DNA from: Microbacterium rhizosphaerae
Lineage (GTDB): Bacteria > Actinomycetota > Actinomycetes > Actinomycetales > Microbacteriaceae
Reading direction: 5' to 3'
Length of the DNA: 64,000 bases
NCBI RefSeq assembly: GCF_034120055.1
Contig: NZ_CP139368.1
Span: 3,348,001 to 3,412,000 of the forward strand
Every line of letters begins with the position of its first letter. Positions within the stretch are counted from its first letter, which is position 1. The position numbers were made by a program, and so were the translations under genes. Shown piece by piece: positions 18,123 through 25,545 of the stretch. Below the pieces are notes generated by a model that had not been told where the DNA came from, did not search any database, and was given only the letters and a program-made list of their open reading frames with translations.

Positions 18123-18992
18123 TCAGACGGTCGTCGATGGGCGCAGCAGCGCCCGCTCGTCGATGCGGTAGAACGATGCGGCCGTGCCGCCGAGCACGGC
18201 GGCCCGCTCCGCCTCCGAGCGTTCGGCCAGAAGTTCCGCGGTCGCCTGCCAGACAGACCTGTAGTCCCCAGCAAGCAAGGTGACCGGCCAGTCCCCTCCG
18301 TACATCAGCCGCTCCGCCCCGAACACCTCGAACGCGTGATCCACGTACGGCGCGAGATCCCGCGCCGCCCAGCCGGCCGCCGCGGCGGTGTTCAGCCCGG
18401 ACAGCTTCGCGTACACGTTCGGGCCCTCCGCGGCCTCGGCGAGAGCGCCGGCCCACGGCATCCATTCCCCCGCCGCGATCGGAGGCTTCCCGAGGTGATC
18501 TATGACCAGACGAAGCGACGGGTGATTCTTCGCGATCGTCGACACGTGGCGAAGATGGCGCTCGTTCACCGCGACGACGTCGAAGGTCAGGCCGCGCTCG
18601 GCGAGCAGTGCGAGTCCGTCTTGCACGGCCGGTCGCACCAGCCAGTCCCCATCGGGCTCGTTGTGGATGAGGTGGCGGATGCCGACGATGCGAGGATCCG
18701 ACGCGTAGTCGTCGAGGAGATCCGCGGCCCGCGCAGGATCCTCCAACGGCACCCAGCCGACGATCCCCGCCACCCGCGGATGGCGGGCGGCGACGCGCTG
18801 CATCCACCGCGTGTCCTCCACCGAGTCCGCCGCCTGCACCAGGATCGTCGCATCCACCCCGCACGCGTCCAGATCGGGGATGAGTTCCTCGATCGCGTAG
18901 GTGCGGCGGAGGATTCCGGTCTCGGGGGTCAACCACGGATACGAGACCTGCTCGAGATCCCAGACATGCTGGTGGGCATCGATGACAACCAC
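18123..18992 (-). CDS. Amidohydrolase-family L-fuconolactone hydrolase
   Basis: About 290 aa. The metal motif IDAHQHVWD opens the protein, followed by ILVQAADSVEDTRWM, HLIHNEPDGDWL, LVIDHLGKPPIAAGE, the Lys in YAKLSGLNT and the metal Asp in YGGDWPVTL, the pattern of amidohydrolase-2 lactonases. I set the start at GTG 18992, just ahead of the HxH motif with AGGA upstream; the frame is open further but upstream codons look non-coding. It opens L-fucono-1,5-lactone to L-fuconate. Confidence 0.88.
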   Translation of the reverse strand: MVVIDAHQHVWDLEQVSYPWLTPETGILRRTYAIEELIPDLDACGVDATILVQAADSVEDTRWMQRVAARHPRVAGIVGWVPLEDPARAADLLDDYASDPRIVGIRHLIHNEPDGDWLVRPAVQDGLALLAERGLTFDVVAVNERHLRHVSTIAKNHPSLRLVIDHLGKPPIAAGEWMPWAGALAEAAEGPNVYAKLSGLNTAAAAGWAARDLAPYVDHAFEVFGAERLMYGGDWPVTLLAGDYRSVWQATAELLAERSEAERAAVLGGTAASFYRIDERALLRPSTTV

Positions 18993-19011
18993 GATGATCG
19001 GTTCCTGGGGA

Positions 19012-20100
19012 TCAGCGGTAGGACATGGCGTGGGAGGCGATGGCGGGCGCGTCGGCTCCCCACAGCTCCTCATAGCCCATCCCGGGGGCCGTCGGAGCAT
19101 GGACGAGTCCGAGGGCGTCGACTTCGGGCCCACGAGTCACGGGGTTGGAGGAGACGAGACTCTCGAAGTAGGTCGTGTTCGGGATCGACATGCACAGGTG
19201 CGTGTTGGGCAGCCCCATGCCGTGCACCTCGGCGCGCAGGTGGAACGAGTCGGCGAGGTGCGCGATGCGCAGCGCGCCGGTGACCCCGCCTCGAAGCGCG
19301 GTCCCTGTGCGGACTGCGGACGCGCAGCCGCTCGCGATGAAGTCGGCGGTGTTCATGTGCGCGCCGGCACTGACCTCGGCCACCAGCAGGGGGACGTCGA
19401 CGCGTTCGGCGAGTCGCTTGTACGCGGTGATGTTGAACTCGCGCATCGGCTCCTCATACCAGAGGTAACCCGCATCGGTGAGGGCCCGGCCGACGTAGAC
19501 CGCGTCGAGCAGGTCGAAGCCCGCCGACCCGTCGTACATGAGCGGCACATCCCCGCCCACATGCTCACGGAGCGAGGCGATGAGGCGGGCGTCTTCGCGC
19601 GGGTCGCCCCACGCGTGCAGCTTGATGGCGCTGTATCCGAGTTCCAGGCACTGGTCGGCGACGTCGAGATACTCCTGGATGCTGGAATACGTGACGGTCG
19701 AGGCATAGGCCGGGATCGAGTCGCGGAACGACCCGATGAGACGGTGCACCGGCTCGCCGGCCGCCTTCCCGGCGATATCCCAGAGGGCGTCGTCAACCAC
19801 GCCGATGACGTACGTCGGGAAGTTCTCGATCCGGTCGAGCTCCCACATCCGATGCCACAGCCACTCACGACGGAGCGGATCGGCGCCGATGAGCTCCTGA
19901 CGGAGTCGGCGCTCCACAAGGTCGGCCAGGATCACCCCCCGGCTCGACTGCGCGTAACCCCTGATGCCCGCGTCGGTGGTGAGGACGAGCCACCCCGTCG
20001 TGCGGGCCGGCTCCGAGCCGGGCAGCCCGTGACGCCAAGCGAAGGCCGGGTCCACGGCGGGCTCGTCTGAGAGGAGGACGTCGACGGAGACGATCTTCAT
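19012..20100 (-). CDS. Enolase-superfamily enzyme with K-x-H motif
   Basis: 362 aa, ATG at 20100 behind AAGGAG. It is a mandelate racemase/MLE relative, but the second catalytic lysine position reads K160-L-H162 (AIKLHAWGDP), with D190 (MYDGSAG), E216/E217 (YEEPM), E242 (AEVSAG) and a His in EVHGMGLPN. K-x-H pairs are found in the D-glucarate and some other dehydratase/racemase branches. It follows the second permease by 31 bp and precedes the lactonase by 19 bp, so it belongs to the fucose-type operon, yet its substrate is unknown. Confidence 0.8.
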   Translation of the reverse strand: MKIVSVDVLLSDEPAVDPAFAWRHGLPGSEPARTTGWLVLTTDAGIRGYAQSSRGVILADLVERRLRQELIGADPLRREWLWHRMWELDRIENFPTYVIGVVDDALWDIAGKAAGEPVHRLIGSFRDSIPAYASTVTYSSIQEYLDVADQCLELGYSAIKLHAWGDPREDARLIASLREHVGGDVPLMYDGSAGFDLLDAVYVGRALTDAGYLWYEEPMREFNITAYKRLAERVDVPLLVAEVSAGAHMNTADFIASGCASAVRTGTALRGGVTGALRIAHLADSFHLRAEVHGMGLPNTHLCMSIPNTTYFESLVSSNPVTRGPEVDALGLVHAPTAPGMGYEELWGADAPAIASHAMSYR

Positions 20101-20131
20101 TGAACTGCTACTCCTTGACATTGTGGGGTTC

Positions 20132-21088
20132 TCAGCTCTTCACAGAGCCGGAGAGAAGTCCTCGGATGAGGAAGCGTTGGAAGGCGATGAAGAGGATGGC
20201 CACGGGCACCACCACGATGAGCCCGGCCAGGGCGGCCTCGGGGTAGTGGATCGGCAGGTCGGTGGCGCCCATTGCCGGGTTGAGCGCGCCAGTACCGGAG
20301 ATGAGGTTCCCGAGCCCGACCGGCAGGTTGTAGAGGCCGGTGTCGGACAGCATCACGAACGGGAGGAAGTAATTCGACCAGTTCGCGACGAAGCTGAAGA
20401 ACACCAGGATGGCGATGATCGGCTTCGCGAGCGGCAGCGCCGTGTGCAGGAAGACGCGCACCTCCCCGCATCCGTCGATCCGGGCGGCCTCGAGAAGTTC
20501 CCTGGGCAGCGACGTGGCGAAGTAGACGTAGGCGAGATAGACCCCGAACGGGTAGAAGGCGGCGGGCAGGATGACGGATGCCGCGGTGTTGGTCAGATGG
20601 ACGGCGTTCAGCTCGAGGAAGAGCGGCAGCACGACCGCGGTCGCGGGAACGACCATCGCCACGAGCGTCAGGGTGAGGATGAGCTTGCGCCCGGCGAAGC
20701 GCATCGTGGCGAGGGCATACGCGGCGGGAACGGCGACCGCGACGCTCAGGACGACGGAGCCGACGGAGTAGAAGACGGAGTTCGCCATCCAGGCGTAGAC
20801 GACTCCGCCGTTGTACTGCACCAGGTGCTGCCACGCGAGGAGCGCCGTCTGGATCGACCCGAAGCTGAGCGGGTTGCCGGTCGCCATCTCCGCGTTCGTC
20901 TTGGTCGGTGCGAAGAGGAGCCAGACGAGGGGGACGAGGCAGAAGACGGCGAACCCGAACAGCAGGAGCAGTCGGACGACACCCGCTGCGGAGATCCTCG
21001 TGCGCTTGCGGCGACGTCGGGATCGCTCCCGGGTCGTGGGGGGTTCGTTCGAGACGCCGGGTTGGGCTGGGGCGAGTTGCGAGGTCAT
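20132..21088 (-). CDS. Carbohydrate ABC transporter permease (MalG type)
   Basis: About 318 aa. ATG 21088 shares one base with the preceding gene's stop. Six membrane segments are visible beginning at VVRLLLLFGFAVFCLVPLVW; the EAA loop that docks the ATPase is ELLEAARIDGCGEVRVFLHTALP. It has a basic N-terminal tail (RERSRRRRKRTR). It pairs with the upstream permease. No ATP-binding gene lies in the operon, so a shared MsmK-like ATPase is presumed. Confidence 0.9.
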   Translation of the reverse strand: MTSQLAPAQPGVSNEPPTTRERSRRRRKRTRISAAGVVRLLLLFGFAVFCLVPLVWLLFAPTKTNAEMATGNPLSFGSIQTALLAWQHLVQYNGGVVYAWMANSVFYSVGSVVLSVAVAVPAAYALATMRFAGRKLILTLTLVAMVVPATAVVLPLFLELNAVHLTNTAASVILPAAFYPFGVYLAYVYFATSLPRELLEAARIDGCGEVRVFLHTALPLAKPIIAILVFFSFVANWSNYFLPFVMLSDTGLYNLPVGLGNLISGTGALNPAMGATDLPIHYPEAALAGLIVVVPVAILFIAFQRFLIRGLLSGSVKS

Positions 21089-21978
21089 CAGTCTGCCTCC
21101 GTCTGGAAGAACCGGGAGCGTTGCACGAAGAGAAGGGCGACGACCGTCGAGACGACGAGCAGGATGACGGAGACCGTCGCGGCCTGCCCGAACTGGCCCT
21201 GCTGGAACGCGAAGACGTAACCCAGCTGGTTGAGCGACCACCAGTTCGAGCCGGCTTGGGTGATCCCGTAGAAGAGCGACGGCTCGACGAAGATCTGAAC
21301 CGCCCCCGCGAAGCAGAGGATGAGCATGTACACGATGTACTTGCCGATCAGCGGAAGCTTGATGGACATCGCGATGCGGATGGGTCCGGCACCGTCGACG
21401 CGAGCGGCTTCAATGACGTCGAGGTCGATCGCCTGCAGCGCGCCGAACATGATCACGATCCACGAGCCGACCCCGGTCATGAACGCGATCGTCGCAAAGA
21501 TGAACGGCAAGTGTGCGTTGGTAAAGACGTCGTTGGTGTTGTGCCATCCCATGGCGTGCAGGAGCGGAGCGAAGGGGCTGAGATCCGGCTGCAGCATGAA
21601 GTACCAGAGGAGGACCGCCGCAGACCCGGTCACCGCACCGGGGAGGAAGTAGATAAGACGGAGCGCGCCGCTTGCGCGGCCCACCCGTTCGTGCAGCAGG
21701 AGCGCGAACAGCAGGGAGCCGCCGAGCATGATCGGGATCCAGATGACCATGAACGTCATCACGTTGCCGACCGCCGGCCAGAACCGGAAGTCGGACAGCA
21801 CGGCGACATAGTTGGAGAGGTCGAACCCGCGCCGCCCGCCCTGCAGGTCCGCGAACGACTCGTAGATCGCGTAGGCGGTAGGCAGGATACCGAATGCCAG
21901 CAGCAGCACCACGTAGGGGGCGGAGAAACCGTACGCGGTGAGATTCGCCCGCGTCCGCGCCTTTGTCCCTCGTGCCAT
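21088..21978 (-). CDS. Carbohydrate ABC transporter permease (MalF type)
   Basis: About 296 aa from ATG 21978, with GAAGGAGGTTCTC as ribosome site. It has hydrophobic segments starting at YGFSAPYVVLLLAFGILPTAY and the EAA loop IDLDVIEAARVDGAGPIRIAMSIKLPL. It forms the membrane channel with the next permease for an L-fucose-like sugar or an oligosaccharide containing it. A strong hairpin separates it from the binding-protein gene. Confidence 0.9.
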   Translation of the reverse strand: MARGTKARTRANLTAYGFSAPYVVLLLAFGILPTAYAIYESFADLQGGRRGFDLSNYVAVLSDFRFWPAVGNVMTFMVIWIPIMLGGSLLFALLLHERVGRASGALRLIYFLPGAVTGSAAVLLWYFMLQPDLSPFAPLLHAMGWHNTNDVFTNAHLPFIFATIAFMTGVGSWIVIMFGALQAIDLDVIEAARVDGAGPIRIAMSIKLPLIGKYIVYMLILCFAGAVQIFVEPSLFYGITQAGSNWWSLNQLGYVFAFQQGQFGQAATVSVILLVVSTVVALLFVQRSRFFQTEAD

Positions 21979-22000
21979 GAGAGAACCTCCTTCGGTTCCA

Positions 22001-22039
22001 GGCCGTGAGGGGCAGAGCATCCGCCCGCCCCTCACGGCC
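22001..22039 (-). promoter_or_regulatory. Intra-operon hairpin between binding protein and permease genes
   Basis: A perfect 13-bp inverted repeat, GGCCGTGAGGGGC and GCCCCTCACGGCC, encloses a 13-nt loop in the 93-bp gap. It lacks a long T run on the transcribed strand. Such stems after solute-binding-protein genes commonly stabilise the upstream mRNA or partly terminate, giving more binding protein than permease. Confidence 0.6.
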
Positions 22040-22071
22040 CTCAGAGATGGATCAACGAGATCTCGCGATCC

Positions 22072-23379
22072 CTACTTGGTGACGACTTCGTACCCTGCCG
22101 CCTGCGCCAGTCCGGAGAGCTGGTCCTGCAACGGCTTGAGCGTGCTGGCGATGTCGCCGCCCGCCTTGATCGATGCGACCACAGTGGACACGACCGTCGC
22201 GTCGACCTGGTAACGCGTGGCGCCGACCGCGGGGTTGATCTTCGCCGCCTGGTCCTTGAGCACCGGCACCGGGTCCTCGGCGTAGTAGCCGCTGGCGGTG
22301 ACCGTCTGCGACCACGTCGTCGCGGCCGGAGCGTAGGCCGGGTACGTCGGAGCGGTCTTCTGGTAGGCGTCGTTCGTGCTCACCCACTGGGCGACCGCGG
22401 CCGCGGCCGCAGGGTCGGCTGCGTGACGCGACACGACATAGATGCCGCCCCCATATGCGCCGGACCAGTTGGTGGTCTCGCCCGTCCACGTCGGCATGGC
22501 ACCCGCGACGATCGTGCCCGCGGGCGCGCCGTACCCGGTAGAGGCCTTGATGACGTACTCGCCCATCCACGACGGCCCGGGCATCATCAGCACCTTGCCG
22601 TCCTTGGCGAGCTTGTTCATGCCCGCATCGAACGGGGCCAGCCGCGAGACGGAGCCGTCGGCGAGCAGCGGGTCGAGGGTGTCGGCAACGCGGGTGCACT
22701 TAGCGTCGGCCGTGTTGATGTGCACTTGGTTGCTGGACTTGACGTCTGCCAGCGGGCAGCCGCTGCTCCAGAGGAAGTCGTACCAGATGTTCGCGCCGCC
22801 GGCAGCTCCGATGATGTAGCCGGGGTGCTCGGCGGCGACCTTCTGGCCGAGCGCCTTGTACTCGTCCCACGTTGTCGGTACCTGGTAGCCGAACTGCGCC
22901 ATCAGCGGCTTGTTGACCCAGAGGATGGACTGCGCGAGGTCGTTCTGCAGGCAGTAGAGCTTTCCGTCGATCTTGCAGATGGAGTTCTTCGTCGAGAAGC
23001 CGTCCTGGACGTTCTTCGGAACCGCCTTGTCGAGCGGCGCCGCGAAGTTGAACAGCTGGCTCTGCAGGGCCGCGATCTCGTTCGTCGTCGGGTCGAAGAT
23101 GACGTCGGGCCACCCCGAGCCGACCCGGTTCGCGAGCTGGATCTTGCTCAGCATGCCGCTCCCGTCGACGACCTCGATCTTCATCTTCACGTCCGGGTGC
23201 GCCGTCTGGTACGCCTTGAACGCGGCCTCGCGCGTCGCATCCGTCCAGACCACCAGCGGCGAGCCGGAGGTCTTGGCCGGCGTGCTCGTGCCCGCGCAGG
23301 CCGACAGCGCGATCGCCGAGACCGCGGCCACGGCGGCGACGGTGAGGACCTTCCGCAGGCCCTTCATAGATGGTTTCAC
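22072..23379 (-). CDS. Extracellular solute-binding lipoprotein of sugar ABC transporter
   Basis: About 435 aa. GTG 23379 follows AAGGGAGAA with ideal spacing; ATG 23367 is an alternative four codons in. A lipoprotein signal (KGLRKVLTVAAVAAVSAIAL then SAC) puts the protein on the outer face of the membrane. The family-1 binding-protein body includes LVVWTDATREAAFKAYQ, PDVIFDPTTNEIAALQ and MMPGPSWMGEYV. It is the first gene of the minus-strand operon reaching to 11944 and captures its sugar. It is divergent from an FCD regulator with two palindromes between. Confidence 0.9.
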   Translation of the reverse strand: MKPSMKGLRKVLTVAAVAAVSAIALSACAGTSTPAKTSGSPLVVWTDATREAAFKAYQTAHPDVKMKIEVVDGSGMLSKIQLANRVGSGWPDVIFDPTTNEIAALQSQLFNFAAPLDKAVPKNVQDGFSTKNSICKIDGKLYCLQNDLAQSILWVNKPLMAQFGYQVPTTWDEYKALGQKVAAEHPGYIIGAAGGANIWYDFLWSSGCPLADVKSSNQVHINTADAKCTRVADTLDPLLADGSVSRLAPFDAGMNKLAKDGKVLMMPGPSWMGEYVIKASTGYGAPAGTIVAGAMPTWTGETTNWSGAYGGGIYVVSRHAADPAAAAAVAQWVSTNDAYQKTAPTYPAYAPAATTWSQTVTASGYYAEDPVPVLKDQAAKINPAVGATRYQVDATVVSTVVASIKAGGDIASTLKPLQDQLSGLAQAAGYEVVTK

Positions 23380-23420
23380 TGTGCTTCTCCCTTGATGCAG
23401 AAACCTGATGTCTCGTATTT

Positions 23421-23443
23421 CGAAGTTTGGGCTGGAAACTTCG
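23421..23443. promoter_or_regulatory. Inverted repeat in the binding-protein/FCD divergent promoter
   Basis: CGAAGTTT and AAACTTCG are perfect 8-bp arms around a 7-nt spacer, 42 bp upstream of the binding-protein start. The position suits an operator or promoter-overlapping control site for the fucose operon. Which of the nearby FCD regulators binds is unknown. Confidence 0.6.
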
Positions 23444-23469
23444 TACACGATGCTGTTATCGTCATGCCA

Positions 23470-23485
23470 TGACACGACCGTGTCA
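23470..23485. promoter_or_regulatory. Second palindrome in the same divergent region
   Basis: TGACACGACCGTGTCA is a perfect 16-bp palindrome (7-bp arms, 2-nt centre). It is unlike the first repeat, so two different regulators, or an operator for the divergent FCD gene at 23558, may act here. Confidence 0.6.
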
Positions 23486-23557
23486 ATGCGAGCGACGATG
23501 CAAACACGATAGAAAGACCAGCAGCGTCGGATCATGCTCCATCCTGAGGAGGACGAT

Positions 23558-24253
23558 ATGGCGGATCCCCTGGCAACGGACCCTTTCGAGCTGTCGCTGC
23601 GCCGCCCGGCCCCGCGCCGCGTGCTGGCCGATGAAGTGTACGAGATCCTGCGTGAGAGTCTCCTGTCACAGCGCATCGCACCCGGCGCGCGGTTGAACCT
23701 CGACCAACTCGCCCGCGAGCTGCACGTCTCGAACACCCCCGTGCGCCAGGCCCTCGCCCGACTCGAAGCCGACGGCCTCGTGACGAAGGAGCCGTACATC
23801 GGGTTCACCGCATCCCCGCTCCTCGACTCGCGCACCATCGAGGAGCTCTACGACCTCCGCCTGCTGATCGAGCCCGCGGGCGCCGGCCGAGCCGCGAAGC
23901 GCGGCCCGGCGGAATGGATCGCGAAGCTCGAGGAGATCGTCACGGCCGCCGAGGGCATGCTCGAGGAGCAGTTGCCGGAGCATGCTGAGGCGCTCGGGAA
24001 CGCCGATGCCGAGTTCCATCTCGCCGTCGCGAGCGCGGGGGGCAACGGGGTGATCGTCGACTATCTCGGCCAGGTGCTGACCCAGATGAGCAGGTACACG
24101 CTCTATTCCAGCCGGCAGGCTGCGCACCACGCGTGGGAGGAGCACCGGACCGTTCTCGAGGCGATCGAGCGCGGTGACTCGGACGAGGCGTTGAAGGCGA
24201 TGCGCGCGCATCTGCGCAACGGCTGGGACCGCGTTCACGAGCTCGTGAACTGA
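23558..24253 (+). CDS. GntR-family regulator, FCD subfamily
   Basis: 231 aa. ATG 23558 has a perfect GAGGAGG five bases upstream, preferred over ATG 23534. The winged helix reads LADEVYEILRESLLSQRIAP and LHVSNTPVRQALARLEADGLV; the FCD domain has ADAEFHLAVASAGGN and EEHRTVLEAIERGD. It is divergent from the sugar-uptake operon and 19 bp ahead of an esterase gene, so it likely controls both uptake and the polysaccharide-processing genes downstream. Confidence 0.88.
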   Translation: MADPLATDPFELSLRRPAPRRVLADEVYEILRESLLSQRIAPGARLNLDQLARELHVSNTPVRQALARLEADGLVTKEPYIGFTASPLLDSRTIEELYDLRLLIEPAGAGRAAKRGPAEWIAKLEEIVTAAEGMLEEQLPEHAEALGNADAEFHLAVASAGGNGVIVDYLGQVLTQMSRYTLYSSRQAAHHAWEEHRTVLEAIERGDSDEALKAMRAHLRNGWDRVHELVN

Positions 24254-24272
24254 TCGAAGTGCTCCCGACGGA

Positions 24273-25430
24273 ATGGTTGTCATGATGGGCACCGACGTCC
24301 CCCTGCACATGATTGCCCAGGCGACTCGCGGCGCCCTCGGCGTTGAGCTCACGGAGGCCGGTCTGCATATCCGCAGGCTGCCGGCCTGGACCGTTGCGCA
24401 GTACGCCGACGACCGCTTCCTCGATGTGGTCACGCAGAACGGATCCGGAGTTCGGCTGGACTTCGAGACGACGTCCTCCTGGATCGAGCTGGGCTGCCGG
24501 TGGGACGTGCTGCGCTCCGAAAGCGTCACGCTGCCACTTGCCTCGCTTGTCGTCGAGATAAACGGGACCGGCACCCAGGCTTACCCGCTCGAAGCAGGGT
24601 ACGGAATAGACCTTGTCGACTCGACTGGCCGGATCACACAGTTCCCGGGCCGGGAGACCCGCATGCGACTCGAGCTTCCCGGAGCGCCAACGTGTCGCGC
24701 CGTGACCGTCTGGCTCCCGCAAAGCGCACGCGTGACCATCACCGGCGCTCGATCTGACGCCGCGCTGGCAGTGCGCGCCACGGCTCAGCCTCGCTGGCTT
24801 CACTACGGCAGCTCGATCAGCCAATGCAATGAAGCACCTGATCCGCTCGGTGCCTGGCCTGTCCTAGTCGCGCGTCGTCTCGGTCTGGATCTGACCAACC
24901 TCGGATTGGCCGGGCAGGCCCACCTCGACCAGTTCGTTGCCAGAACGATCCGAGACGCGGAACCCGACCTCATCACTCTCAAAGTCGGTATCAACATGGT
25001 TGCGGCAGGGACGATGAAGGCGCGTACTCTGCGCTCGGCCCTTCACGGATTCCTGGACACCATCCGTGAATCCCTCCCGACGACACCGATCACTGTGATT
25101 TCGCCGATCTTCAGCCCGGACTTCGAAACCACGCCGGGGCCAAGTCACGTGGCAGACCTCGAGCGGCTCGAGTCCGGCACCGTGACGGGTGACGACCGTC
25201 TCACACTGCGGGCGACTCGGCAGATTCTTCGCGATGTCGCAACACAGCGTATGGCGAATGATCAACATCTCGGCTACCTCGACGGAACGGCCCTCCTCGA
25301 TTCCGCAGACATCGATCTGCTTCCGGACCGGGTCCATCCGAATCCGACCGGATATCGAGCGATGGCCGAACGATTCGTCGGCACCAGTACGAGTCTCCCC
25401 GGCTTCGCCGGCCTCACCCGTCACGAATGA
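24273..25430 (+). CDS. SGNH/GDSL-family hydrolase with N-terminal beta-sandwich domain
   Basis: 385 aa. The first ~170 residues look like a beta-rich accessory domain. The hydrolase half shows block I LHYGSSISQCNE (nucleophile Ser in GSSIS), block II LGLAGQAHLD, block III LKVGINMV (Gly and Asn) and block V LLPDRVHPNPTGY (Asp and His). This SsfX3-like arrangement occurs in carbohydrate esterases and acyltransferases. No signal peptide is seen. Next to sugar uptake and a glycosidase, deacylation of an imported oligosaccharide is plausible. Three clustered starts (24273, 24282, 24285) cannot be separated. Confidence 0.82.
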   Translation: MVVMMGTDVPLHMIAQATRGALGVELTEAGLHIRRLPAWTVAQYADDRFLDVVTQNGSGVRLDFETTSSWIELGCRWDVLRSESVTLPLASLVVEINGTGTQAYPLEAGYGIDLVDSTGRITQFPGRETRMRLELPGAPTCRAVTVWLPQSARVTITGARSDAALAVRATAQPRWLHYGSSISQCNEAPDPLGAWPVLVARRLGLDLTNLGLAGQAHLDQFVARTIRDAEPDLITLKVGINMVAAGTMKARTLRSALHGFLDTIRESLPTTPITVISPIFSPDFETTPGPSHVADLERLESGTVTGDDRLTLRATRQILRDVATQRMANDQHLGYLDGTALLDSADIDLLPDRVHPNPTGYRAMAERFVGTSTSLPGFAGLTRHE

Positions 25431-25458
25431 GTCATTGCATGCTCGCGCCCCTGAACTG

Positions 25459-25490
25459 CTTGAATACAAGTATACTAACGCTGATATCAG
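25459..25490. promoter_or_regulatory. Cluster of three palindromes upstream of GH38-like gene
   Basis: Within 32 bp lie CTTGAATACAAG (25459-25470), AGTATACT (25469-25476) and CTGATATCAG (25481-25490), all perfect inverted repeats in an AT-rich island. TATACT at 25471 could be a -10 box. This suggests the glycosidase gene has its own regulated promoter apart from the esterase. Confidence 0.5.
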
Positions 25491-25545
25491 CCACCGCTCC
25501 CGCCTGCATCGAGGACGATCAGGCCAGTCGACGAAAGCAAGACGA

